Shown here piece after piece: positions 16,301 through 23,600 of a DNA stretch of 64,000 nucleotides (positions are counted from its first letter, which is position 1; every line of letters starts with the position of its first letter). Below the pieces are notes generated by a model. The model was not told the DNA's origin. It worked only from the letters and a program-made list of their open reading frames with translations, and ran no database searches. The translations under genes and the position numbers were made by a program. Source of the DNA: Firmicutes bacterium UBA3930 (GTDB taxonomy: Bacteria > Bacillota > Clostridia > Caldicoprobacterales > Caldicoprobacteraceae); the NCBI GenBank assembly GCA_002385885.1, contig DGEI01000027.1:19841-83840 (forward strand), given 5' to 3'.

Positions 16301-17176
16301 ATGGAGGTTACTGAATTAAGCAATGGTATTTGTATAAAAGGTGTTTCGCACTTTTACCCCGAACACATTTTTGAATGCGGACAGGCATTCAGATGGGACA
16401 GGAAGGGGCAGGTTTACACAGGTGTTGTTGACGGCAGGGTTGCCGAGCTGGTTTTTGACCGGGGGGATATCATCATAAAAAATACATCCATAAGGGAATA
16501 TGAACTGTTTTGGATGCACTATTTCGATATGGACAGGGACTACGGGAAGATAAAGAGGGTTCTGTCCCGGGACCCGGTTGTTGATAAGGCTGTCAAGTTC
16601 GGATGGGGAATCCGGATATTGAACCAGGATCCATGGGAAACTCTGATCTCGTTTATAATATCGGCCAATAACAATATATCCAGGATCAAAAAGATTATAA
16701 AAAATCTGTCCAGAAGGTACGGCAGCAGCTTGATATGGAACGGCAGCGAATTTTTTTCGTTTCCTGCCCCTGATGCTTTGGCCAATGCATCCATCGATGA
16801 TCTCATGGATTGCGGATGCGGTTACAGGGCGCGGTATATCAAGGAAACGGCCGGAATAATATACCGGGGAGATATTGATTTGGATGGCTTGAAGAAGGCT
16901 TCGTATGAGCAGGCGCATAAAGAACTTCTGGCCTGTCCCGGAGTCGGGCCTAAGGTGGCTGACTGTATTCTTTTATTCTCCTGCGGAAAAGGAGAAGCCT
17001 TTCCCGTTGATGTGTGGATAAAAAGAACCATGCAGCATTTTTACCCCCGGCATTCAGGGTCAAACAAAGAGATTCGGCAGTTTGTTGAAGACAGATTTGG
17101 CCGTTTGGCGGGATTTGCCCAGCAGTACCTGTATTATTATGCCCGGGACGGTCTCAGGTTGTTTACCAAGGATTAA
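16301..17176 (+). CDS. ogg: 8-oxoguanine DNA glycosylase/AP lyase
   Basis: A 291-residue repair glycosylase of the OGG1 family. The N-terminal domain shows the OGG1-like ECGQAFRW motif; the helix-hairpin-helix ACPGVGPKVADCILLF has the catalytic lysine and FPVDVWIKR the catalytic aspartate. No iron-sulfur cysteine cluster follows, which separates it from endonuclease III. It removes 8-oxoguanine opposite cytosine. Clostridial genomes commonly have this eukaryote-like form instead of Fpg. It follows nfnB by 65 nt on the same strand. Confidence 0.92.
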   Translation: MEVTELSNGICIKGVSHFYPEHIFECGQAFRWDRKGQVYTGVVDGRVAELVFDRGDIIIKNTSIREYELFWMHYFDMDRDYGKIKRVLSRDPVVDKAVKFGWGIRILNQDPWETLISFIISANNNISRIKKIIKNLSRRYGSSLIWNGSEFFSFPAPDALANASIDDLMDCGCGYRARYIKETAGIIYRGDIDLDGLKKASYEQAHKELLACPGVGPKVADCILLFSCGKGEAFPVDVWIKRTMQHFYPRHSGSNKEIRQFVEDRFGRLAGFAQQYLYYYARDGLRLFTKD

Positions 17177-17221
17177 TGTATTTTACGTTGGCGGAAACAA
17201 GCAATAAAACAGGAGGGTAAC

Positions 17222-17638
17222 ATGAGGATTGCTGTAATTGACGGTCAGGGGGGAGGCATGGGGAAGTATATTACCGAGAAGCTCAGAAAGGAGTTTGGCG
17301 AGGCCATAGAGATCTTAGCCCTGGGAACAAATGCCATGGCTACCATCCAGATGTTGAAGGGGGGCGCCAACGAGGGGGCTACAGGAGAACATGCTATTGT
17401 ATATAATACCGATAAGGTTGATTTAATCATTGGCTCCCTTTCAATTGTACTGGCAAATTCAATGCTTGGGGAACTGACACCTGCTATGGCTGCAGCAGTG
17501 GCTTCCAGCCCTGCTCCTAAACTCTTGCTGCCTATACATAAAAGCAACGTGAATATTGTTGGGACTGTCAAAGAGCCTTTACCCCATGCAATGGAAAATG
17601 TTATTGAGTATATAAAACAATGGATGGAGAGTGAATGA
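17222..17638 (+). CDS. DUF3842 family protein
   Basis: A 138-residue protein opening with a Rossmann-like glycine-rich loop (MRIAVIDGQGGGMGKYI) and ending in a short helix. The sequence matches the DUF3842 family, which is of unknown function. It shares an operon with cooT: the stop at 17636-17638 and the cooT start at 17640 are one base apart. Because cooT proteins bind nickel and the lar nickel-cofactor genes lie 2 kb downstream, a role in nickel handling is possible, but nothing in the protein itself (few Cys or His) shows metal binding. Confidence 0.82.
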   Translation: MRIAVIDGQGGGMGKYITEKLRKEFGEAIEILALGTNAMATIQMLKGGANEGATGEHAIVYNTDKVDLIIGSLSIVLANSMLGELTPAMAAAVASSPAPKLLLPIHKSNVNIVGTVKEPLPHAMENVIEYIKQWMESE

Positions 17639-17639
17639 A

Positions 17640-17831
17640 ATGTGTGAAGCAACGGTATATTTTGAAGATGATGAGGGTCTCAAACTGTATTTTGACAATG
17701 TGGACAAAATTTTTCCTGGGGAAGATCAGCTTATCCTGGAAGATATATTTGGCCAGAAAAAAATTATTAAAGCACGGCTCAAAGAGCTTCATTTGGTGGA
17801 TCATAAGATCATTATAGAAAGGACTAAATAA
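17640..17831 (+). CDS. CooT family nickel-binding protein
   Basis: A 63-residue protein starting MCEATVYF, with Cys2 in the position that binds nickel in CooT-family proteins, and ending in the family-typical VDHKIIIE. CooT is a small accessory protein for nickel insertion into carbon monoxide dehydrogenase; homologues are widespread in anaerobes lacking that enzyme nearby. An in-frame ATG lies three codons upstream, but Cys2 and the one-base junction with DUF3842 fix ATG 17640 as the start. No CODH gene is in the window. Confidence 0.85.
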   Translation: MCEATVYFEDDEGLKLYFDNVDKIFPGEDQLILEDIFGQKKIIKARLKELHLVDHKIIIERTK

Positions 17832-17852
17832 TGGAGAATTCAGCCCCGGGTG

Positions 17853-17881
17853 TTGACACTTGAATATCGTTCTGGTAGACT
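17853..17881 (+). promoter_or_regulatory. Sigma-A promoter of guaB
   Basis: A consensus TTGACA (17853-17858), a 17-nt spacer and TAGACT (17876-17881) leave an untranslated leader of about 90 nt before guaB. I could not identify a purine riboswitch in the leader. Confidence 0.7.
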
Positions 17882-17978
17882 ATTTTTCAATATTTAAACG
17901 TGAGTTGGACAATGTGGATTGTTGTTTGAAATGGCCAGAAAATAGTAATAACGTGTAGGATTATTTAGGAAGGGAGTG

Positions 17979-19442
17979 TTGATTATAAGCGAAAAATTTA
18001 TCGGGGAGGGGCTGACTTTTGATGATGTGCTGCTCGTTCCTCAGAAATCCGAGGTATTACCCAGGGATGTGGACCTGACTACGCGGCTGACCAGGACTAT
18101 ATCTTTAAACATACCCCTTGCCAGCGCGGCCATGGACACCGTTACCGAGGCCAGGCTGGCCATTGCAATCGCAAGAGAAGGAGGCATTGGTATTATCCAT
18201 AAAAACATGTCCATACAGCGGCAGGCAGAACAGGTGGACAAAGTAAAACGTTCAGAACATGGGGTTATTGTTGACCCATTTTACCTGTCTCCCGACCACC
18301 TGCTTTCGGATGCTGCCGCCCTAATGGCAAAGTATCGTATTTCAGGAGTTCCTATAACGGAAAGCGGCAAGCTGGTGGGAATAATAACAAACAGGGATAT
18401 TCGTTTTGAGACGGATTTCTCCAAAAAGATACGTGATGTTATGACTTCAACCAATCTTATCACCGCGCCTGAGGGAACGACACTGGAGCAGGCCCAGGAG
18501 ATATTAAGGAAGTACAAAGTTGAAAAACTGCCTATCGTAGATGATAACGGCATGTTAAAAGGCCTCATAACTATTAAGGATATAGAAAAGGCGATAAAGT
18601 ATCCCAATTCTGCCAAGGATAAGAACGGACGGTTACTGGCTGGGGCTGCTGTCGGCATATCAGCTGATACCATGGAACGAGTGGAAGCGCTGGTGGCGGC
18701 AGGCGTTGACGTTATAACCGTTGATACGGCTCACGGCCATTCTGCATCGGTCATAAACATGGTGAAACAAATAAAGAAAAAGTTTACCGGTGTCCAGATC
18801 ATTGCCGGAAACGTAGCCACTGCCGATGCTACCAGGGAATTAATTGAGGCGGGAGCTGACTGTGTCAAAGTAGGAATAGGCCCCGGATCCATCTGTACTA
18901 CACGGGTAGTAGCAGGGGTTGGGGTGCCCCAGATTACCGCTATATTGGATTGTGCCCGGGAAGCTGATAAATACGATATTCCTGTTATAGCTGATGGTGG
19001 CATCAAGTATTCCGGGGATATAGTAAAGGCCATAGCGGCAGGAGCCAGCGTGGTTATGATAGGCGGGATTCTGGCCGGCACTGAAGAAAGCCCTGGGGAA
19101 ACGGAACTGTACCAGGGACGGCGCTTTAAAGTATACCGCGGCATGGGTTCAATGGGTGCCATGGAAGCAGGAAGCCGGGATCGTTACTTCCAGGATGAGG
19201 TAAAAAAACTTGTACCGGAAGGCGTGGAAGGACGGGTACCTTTTAAAGGGCCGTTGGCTGATACCGTATATCAACTGGTTGGCGGACTGAGAGCCGGAAT
19301 GGGTTATTGTGGTACGCCAACAATAAGGGAACTGCAGAAGAACGGTAAATTTATCAGGATTACCGGTGCCGGTTTACGGGAAAGCCATCCTCATGATATT
19401 TATGTTACAAAGGAGGCTCCAAACTACAGCACCGGAATGTAG
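17979..19442 (+). CDS. guaB: Inosine-5'-monophosphate dehydrogenase
   Basis: Oxidises IMP to XMP, the committed step of guanine nucleotide synthesis. About 487 residues: the TIM barrel begins LTFDDVLLVPQKSEVLP, two CBS domains occupy residues about 95-215 (DVMTSTNLITAPEG, LKGLITIKDIEKAI), and the barrel resumes with the catalytic cysteine loop GPGSICTTRVVAGVGVPQ and the flap near YRGMGSMGAM. The start is TTG at 17979 (or GTG at 17976) behind AGGAAGGGAG. It has its own promoter and lies between the cooT pair and larE, close to the purine operon but separately transcribed. Confidence 0.96.
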   Translation: MIISEKFIGEGLTFDDVLLVPQKSEVLPRDVDLTTRLTRTISLNIPLASAAMDTVTEARLAIAIAREGGIGIIHKNMSIQRQAEQVDKVKRSEHGVIVDPFYLSPDHLLSDAAALMAKYRISGVPITESGKLVGIITNRDIRFETDFSKKIRDVMTSTNLITAPEGTTLEQAQEILRKYKVEKLPIVDDNGMLKGLITIKDIEKAIKYPNSAKDKNGRLLAGAAVGISADTMERVEALVAAGVDVITVDTAHGHSASVINMVKQIKKKFTGVQIIAGNVATADATRELIEAGADCVKVGIGPGSICTTRVVAGVGVPQITAILDCAREADKYDIPVIADGGIKYSGDIVKAIAAGASVVMIGGILAGTEESPGETELYQGRRFKVYRGMGSMGAMEAGSRDRYFQDEVKKLVPEGVEGRVPFKGPLADTVYQLVGGLRAGMGYCGTPTIRELQKNGKFIRITGAGLRESHPHDIYVTKEAPNYSTGM

Positions 19443-19534
19443 TGTCGTAATATTATGTCATAGCAGTATAATCCCAAGGCATATATTTCTTTTGTGCTTA
19501 TGTGCAGGTTATCTGCTGGAAATGGAGGATATAA

Positions 19535-20386
19535 ATGCTGTATAAGGGTGAAAAGGAGAAGGCAGGGTTAGAGCAAAAATTTCAGGCCCTTAAGGACTAT
19601 CTGTCTGGGCTGGGCAGTGCAGCAGTAGCATTTTCAGGCGGAGTGGACAGTACGCTTCTGTTGAAAGTAGCCTGCGATGTCCTGGGGGACAAGGTAATAG
19701 CAGTTACGGCTTCATCCCCTGTTTCACCCGGATGGGAGCTTGAACAGGCTTCTCTCCTGGCTGAAGAAATGGGAGTACGCCATATTGTAATTAAGTCATC
19801 AGAACTGGATATGGAAGAATTTATACGAAATGATAAAAATCGCTGTTATTACTGTAAAAAACAACGGTTTAAAGGGATATTGGATATAGCAGAACAGAAT
19901 GGTATACTGCACGTAATTGATGGATCCAATTACGATGATCTTGGGGATTTCAGGCCGGGAATGGAGGCTGCCAAAGAGCTTGGTGTTTTAAGTCCGTTAA
20001 TGGAAGTTATGATGACCAAAGCCGATATTCGCCAGCTGTCAAAAATGTTTGGCCTTCCTACCTGGGATAAGCCCGCATATGCCTGCCTTGCATCCCGCAT
20101 TCCTTATGGCCAATCCATAGATACCCGGAAGCTGGGTATGATTGAAAAGGCTGAGGAACTGCTGTTGAGCAGACTTGGTTTTAAACAGGTCAGGGTACGG
20201 CATCATGGTGATACAGCCAGGATAGAGGTTGGCAGCAATGAAAGGAATAAGTTCTTTGACACTGAAATCATGGATTTTGTTGACAGAGAGCTCAAAAAAA
20301 TTGGTTTTACTTATGTTGCACTGGATTTATCGGGGTACCGGTCGGGTAGTATGAACGAGACATTAAGGCTGAAGGGAGAAATATAA
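19535..20386 (+). CDS. larE: LarE, ATP-dependent sulfur transferase of nickel-pincer cofactor synthesis
   Basis: Adenylates the carboxylates of the LarB product and converts them to thiocarboxylates. The PP-loop AVAFSGGVDSTLLLKVA is clear in the N-terminal half. Cysteines in RCYYCKKQRF plus one in YACLASRIPYG resemble the three-cysteine set that holds a [4Fe-4S] cluster in LarE homologues using a catalytic, non-sacrificial sulfur donor; single-cysteine LarE enzymes donate their own sulfur. It starts at ATG 19535 after GGAGG and is followed by larB two bases after its stop, so they form an operon. Confidence 0.92.
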   Translation: MLYKGEKEKAGLEQKFQALKDYLSGLGSAAVAFSGGVDSTLLLKVACDVLGDKVIAVTASSPVSPGWELEQASLLAEEMGVRHIVIKSSELDMEEFIRNDKNRCYYCKKQRFKGILDIAEQNGILHVIDGSNYDDLGDFRPGMEAAKELGVLSPLMEVMMTKADIRQLSKMFGLPTWDKPAYACLASRIPYGQSIDTRKLGMIEKAEELLLSRLGFKQVRVRHHGDTARIEVGSNERNKFFDTEIMDFVDRELKKIGFTYVALDLSGYRSGSMNETLRLKGEI

Positions 20387-20387
20387 A

Positions 20388-21143
20388 ATGGAACCTGATA
20401 ACCTGAAGAGTATTCTTGAAGATGTTAAAGCAGGGCGCCGGACAGTAGATGATGCGATTGAAGATTTAAAATACCTGCCTTTTGAAGATCTGGGCTTTGC
20501 AAAACTGGATCACCACCGCCAGCTCCGGAACGGCTATCCTGAGGTGATTTACTGCCAGGGGAAAAAACTTGATCATATACAGGCGATAGTAGAACGGATG
20601 GCAGCCAGAGGGCAGGTAAATATACTGGCCACCAGGGCCGGCAGGGACGTGTATGAAGCTGTCAAAAAAGTGGTTCCGGATGCCGAGTTTCATGAATTAG
20701 CCAGAATTGTTACTGTAAGAAGGGTTCAAATACCTCCTTTGAAGGGCAAAATAGCTGTAGTCAGCGCCGGTACGTCAGATCTTCCTGTAGCTGAAGAGGC
20801 GGCTGTTACTGCTGAGGTTCTGGGCAATACTGTAGAACGTATGTATGATGTGGGCGTGGCCGGACTGCATAGATTGCTGGCAAACGCCAGAACATTAAAT
20901 GAAGCCAATGTAATCATAGTTGTTGCGGGTATGGAAGGGGCCTTGGCCAGTGTTGTGGGAGGTCTCGTGGACAAGCCTGTTATAGCCGTCCCGACAAGTG
21001 TTGGGTATGGCGCAAATTTTGGCGGTCTTTCGGCTTTGCTGTGCATGCTTAACAGCTGTGCCAGCGGAGTGGCCGTTGTCAATATTGATAACGGCTTTGG
21101 CGCCGGATATATGGCCAGTACCATAAACCGTTTGGCCCAATAA
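20388..21143 (+). CDS. larB: LarB, nicotinate adenine dinucleotide carboxylase/hydrolase
   Basis: First enzyme of nickel-pincer nucleotide synthesis: carboxylates the pyridine ring of NaAD and cleaves the phosphoanhydride. The 251-residue protein has an N-terminal helical region and a C-terminal PurE-like domain (VVSAGTSDLPVAEEAAVTA, GMEGALASVVGGL). The cysteine in LNSCASGVAVVNIDNGFGAG is at the position proposed to form the covalent substrate adduct. It follows larE immediately and is followed by a hairpin terminator before larC. Confidence 0.93.
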   Translation: MEPDNLKSILEDVKAGRRTVDDAIEDLKYLPFEDLGFAKLDHHRQLRNGYPEVIYCQGKKLDHIQAIVERMAARGQVNILATRAGRDVYEAVKKVVPDAEFHELARIVTVRRVQIPPLKGKIAVVSAGTSDLPVAEEAAVTAEVLGNTVERMYDVGVAGLHRLLANARTLNEANVIIVVAGMEGALASVVGGLVDKPVIAVPTSVGYGANFGGLSALLCMLNSCASGVAVVNIDNGFGAGYMASTINRLAQ

Positions 21144-21158
21144 TGCGGGAGGTTGGTG

Positions 21159-21187
21159 TGCCGAGGTATTCCTCGGTGTTTTTGTTT
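21159..21187 (+). terminator. Terminator between larB and larC
   Basis: The stem CCGAGG / CCTCGG with a 4-nt loop is followed by GTGTTTTTGTTT, 15-40 nt after larB. It may partly separate larEB from larC expression. Confidence 0.65.
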
Positions 21188-21316
21188 AGAACCGTTTACT
21201 GGATATTTATAACAATATACATTATATAATCCGGCCGGGCAGCAAAAAGATATGATAGCATATGATATACTGTTTATATTGTAATGTGTCGCAGCGAATA
21301 AACGGAGGGATGTTAA

Positions 21317-22213
21317 GTGAAAGTATTGTATTTTGATTGTTTTTCAGGGATCAGCGGTGATATGACCCTGGGAGCGCTGCTGGATCTGGGCCTGGACCAG
21401 CAATCCTTTTTACAACAGCTGAGCAAACTAGGGTTGAATAACGAATACGATATAGAAATTAAAAAGAATACAAAAAATGGGATTACCGGATTGGATGTCA
21501 ATGTGATACTTAAAGGGAATGCCAATTCTGAAAACCACCGGCATACCGATCAACCTCATGAACACGCCGAAGAGAGCCGTGGCGGTATTTATCAGCATCA
21601 TCATGATCATTCCCATCATGGAGGACATTCTCATCATGACTCCCGTCACCATCACCATCATGGCTCCCATCATCATTCCCATAACGGTTCAGGGATACAA
21701 AGAGATTTCAGCAAGATAAAGGAATTAATAGAATCCAGCGATTTATCCGCGAATGTTAAAGAAATTGCATTGAAGATATTTGAAAAATTGGCCAGAGCTG
21801 AGGGCAAAATACATAATGTCCCCTATGAAAGAGTTCATTTCCATGAAGTCGGGGCAGTGGATTCAATCGTTGATATTGTGGGTACGGCTATATGCATTGA
21901 TATGTTGAAACCGGATGTTATTATGGCGTCCCCGGTCCACCTGGGGGGAGGCTTTATAAAATGCCAGCACGGCATATTCCCTGTTCCGGCTCCTGCCACG
22001 CTGGAGTTGCTGAAAGGCATTCCGGTTTACTCCAGGGGCTTCCAGGGGGAACTGGTTACCCCAACAGGAGCTGCTATATTATCGGCATTGTGCAGTGAGT
22101 TTGCGGATTTCCCGCCCATGGTGGTTGAAAAGGTGGGATATGGGTTAGGAAAGAGAAACTATGAGATTCCCAACTGTTTACGGGTATGCATGGGTGAGTC
22201 GTTAAAAAAATAG
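21317..22213 (+). CDS. larC: LarC1, N-terminal part of nickel-insertion protein LarC, with histidine-rich insert
   Basis: LarC is the CTP-dependent cyclometallase that inserts nickel into the pincer nucleotide. This frame gives 298 residues, starting FDCFSGISGDMTLGALLDLG. Residues about 73-126 form an unusually histidine-rich insert with groups such as HHHDHSHHGGHSHH and HHHHHGSHHHSH, a likely nickel-binding or storage tract. The frame stops at TAG 22211-22213 immediately after a run of seven A. A -1 shift there continues without break into larC2, giving a 448-residue full LarC. Lactobacillus LarC is known to be made from two frames by programmed frameshifting, so this arrangement is probably functional, not decay. 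Confidence 0.92.
   Translation: MKVLYFDCFSGISGDMTLGALLDLGLDQQSFLQQLSKLGLNNEYDIEIKKNTKNGITGLDVNVILKGNANSENHRHTDQPHEHAEESRGGIYQHHHDHSHHGGHSHHDSRHHHHHGSHHHSHNGSGIQRDFSKIKELIESSDLSANVKEIALKIFEKLARAEGKIHNVPYERVHFHEVGAVDSIVDIVGTAICIDMLKPDVIMASPVHLGGGFIKCQHGIFPVPAPATLELLKGIPVYSRGFQGELVTPTGAAILSALCSEFADFPPMVVEKVGYGLGKRNYEIPNCLRVCMGESLKK
22204..22213 (+). promoter_or_regulatory. Programmed -1 frameshift site in larC
   Basis: In the larC1 frame the sequence reads TTA AAA AAA TAG, so the A7 run is a canonical A-AAA-AAA slippery heptamer abutting the stop. After a -1 slip, reading resumes ATA GTG TCC CCC GGG, exactly the larC2 frame. A G/C-rich stretch follows. The site is seen directly; its use in the cell is inferred from the known behaviour of LarC. 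Confidence 0.7.
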
Positions 22214-22662
22214 TGTCCCCCGGGGAGGTTAAGGTCATCGAGACAAATATAGATGACATGAGCGGAGAGATTTTCGGGTATATAATGGAGCGGTTGATGG
22301 AGAATAATGCCCTTGATGTATGGTATACGCCGGTATATATGAAAAAGAATCGTCCGGGTGTAGTGATCAGCGTGTTGTGCAGTCCGGAGGATGAAAAAGC
22401 TTTAGCGGATATTCTCTTAAATGAAACCACCACCCTGGGGGTAAGAAGCTATACTGCATATAGGAGCGTGCTGAACAGGCAGTGGAAAACGGTTCATACC
22501 AAATATGGCGATATACGGATAAAAATTGCACAGGATGGAAATACTTATAAAGCAGCGCCCGAGTACGAGGACTGCAAAAAAGCGGCTGAGAGATACGGCG
22601 TTTCGTTCAGAGAAGTATATGATGCAGCCAGGCTGGCTTATGAAAGAATGAAATGCAAATAG
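22213..22662 (+). CDS. larC: LarC2, C-terminal part of LarC
   Basis: 149 residues beginning SPGEVKVIETNIDDMSGE, the start of the C-terminal LarC domain, and ending YDAARLAYERMKCK. A GTG at 22213 overlaps the larC1 stop, so the frame could also be entered by reinitiation, but only a weak ribosome site precedes it. In Lactobacillus this domain is present only in the frameshifted LarC1C2 form, and it carries part of the CTP-binding and oligomerisation surface. See the frameshift site entry. Confidence 0.9.
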   Translation: MSPGEVKVIETNIDDMSGEIFGYIMERLMENNALDVWYTPVYMKKNRPGVVISVLCSPEDEKALADILLNETTTLGVRSYTAYRSVLNRQWKTVHTKYGDIRIKIAQDGNTYKAAPEYEDCKKAAERYGVSFREVYDAARLAYERMKCK

Positions 22663-22680
22663 CCGCAGTCCGGTGCGGCT
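22661..22680 (+). terminator. Hairpin after larC2, no T tract
   Basis: AGCCGCA-GTCCGG-TGCGGCT forms a 7-bp stem at the larC2 stop but lacks a T run, so it may protect the 3' end or be only a weak terminator. Confidence 0.35.
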
Positions 22681-22775
22681 GGCGATATTCAACACAATAA
22701 TAAGAAGACATCAAATAATAGACGATTCATTCCGAACATTTAGTACAATAACTTAAGAAATGTTCAAATTTTTTA

Positions 22776-22804
22776 TTGACAAATCCCCCTTGCTCTGATA
22801 GGAT
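22776..22804 (+). promoter_or_regulatory. Sigma-A promoter of the purine operon
   Basis: TTGACA (22776-22781), a 17-nt spacer and TAGGAT (22799-22804). Transcription would start near 22811, giving a leader of about 230 nt before purE. Confidence 0.7.
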
Positions 22805-22810
22805 TAAAGC

Positions 22811-23037
22811 GTAATATACAGACTTCATTGCTGAGCCGGTTGATATGCAATCAGGGATGATAAGATATACGGGGGAAGTTAACTGTGGTAAAGCAATTCA
22901 TTTTTGTAAAAGAATATATAATAGCGATAAGCATAAGCAGCTGTACTTATGCGCTGCTGTAATGCCATACGGGAGAAATCCGATTAGTTTTAATCGGATT
23001 TCAGTTTTTTTAGTAAAGAATTACATCGGGTGGAGGT
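22811..23037 (+). promoter_or_regulatory. Structured leader of the purine operon with terminator (attenuator)
   Basis: The leader contains a 7-bp hairpin GCATAAG (22931-22937) / CTTATGC (22946-22952), overlapping alternative pairing AGCAGC / GCTGCT, and then a strong intrinsic terminator just before purE. This is the layout of a transcription-attenuation riboswitch. I searched by eye for conserved blocks of the purine, PRPP/ykkC, ZTP and THF riboswitches and found no convincing match, so the ligand is unassigned. A 78-codon open frame across this leader is judged to be chance. Confidence 0.5.
22975..23012 (+). terminator. Attenuator terminator before purE
   Basis: A 12-bp perfect stem GAAATCCGATTA / TAATCGGATTTC with a GTTT loop is followed by AGTTTTTTTAG, 25 nt before the purE start. 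Its position between promoter and first gene makes it a control element instead of an end-of-operon signal. Confidence 0.8.
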
Positions 23038-23535
23038 ATGGAAATGCCAAAAGTTGGGATTGTCATGGGAAGCATATCTGACTTTGAAGTTGTAAAGAAA
23101 GCCATTGAAGTTCTGAAAGAGTTTAACATAGAAGTTGAGGCCAGGATATTGTCTGCCCATCGTACACCTTATGACGCAGCAGAATATGCCCGGACAGCTG
23201 AGAGAAGAGGGATAAATGTAATAATTGCAGCGGCTGGAAAGGCTGCACACCTGCCCGGGGTATTGGCGTCCTACACCGTTTTGCCGGTAATTGGGCTGCC
23301 GATTAAGTCTTCAACCATGGATGGCCTGGATTCGCTTTTATCAATTGTACAGATGCCGGCCGGGATACCCGTGGCTACTGTGGCCGTTAACGGAAGTGAA
23401 AATGCCGCCCTGCTGGCTGTGCATATACTGTCTGTGGGTTATCCTTATCTGGCAGAACGGCTTCAGGAATACAGGGAGGCCATGGCACGGCGCGTTTATC
23501 AACAGGACAGTAAACTGCAGGAGGAGTTGTCCTGA
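23038..23535 (+). CDS. purE: N5-carboxyaminoimidazole ribonucleotide mutase
   Basis: Class I PurE, moving the carboxylate of N5-CAIR to give CAIR in purine synthesis. 165 residues with GIVMGSISDFEVVKKA, the substrate-loop SAHRTPYDAAEY, AAAGKAAHLPGVLAS and the LPVIGLPIKSS core. Start is ATG 23038 after GGAGG. It is the first gene of the purine operon. Its product is normally passed to PurC, but the adjacent purC is only a stump here. Confidence 0.96.
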   Translation: MEMPKVGIVMGSISDFEVVKKAIEVLKEFNIEVEARILSAHRTPYDAAEYARTAERRGINVIIAAAGKAAHLPGVLASYTVLPVIGLPIKSSTMDGLDSLLSIVQMPAGIPVATVAVNGSENAALLAVHILSVGYPYLAERLQEYREAMARRVYQQDSKLQEELS

Positions 23536-23537
23536 AT

Positions 23538-23600
23538 ATGAGAGAATTACAGTTATTATACGAAGGGAAGGCAAAAAAGATTAGAGGATCGATGGCATGA
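23538..23600 (+). pseudogene. purC: Remnant of purC (first ~15 codons of SAICAR synthetase)
   Basis: Two bases after the purE stop a 20-codon frame reads MRELQLLYEGKAKKI and then RGSMA before TGA. ELLYEGKAKK is the conserved opening of PurC, and purE-purC-purF is the standard clostridial order. Here the reading continues straight into the purF ribosome site (AGAGGA) and overlaps the purF start by four bases, so nearly all of purC has been removed by a deletion. The stump may still be translated and couple purF to purE. A full purC must be elsewhere if the pathway works. Confidence 0.75.

Noticed and set aside
17882..17978. A purine riboswitch in the guaB leader
   Set aside because: The leader is short and lacks the conserved purine-aptamer blocks and a terminator.
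21428..21682. A methionine-rich minus-strand frame in larC
   Set aside because: It is the antisense reading of the histidine-codon tract of LarC1, not a gene.
22845..23081. A 78-codon plus-strand frame across the purine leader
   Set aside because: It runs through the terminator and overlaps the purE start, has no family resemblance and no good ribosome site.
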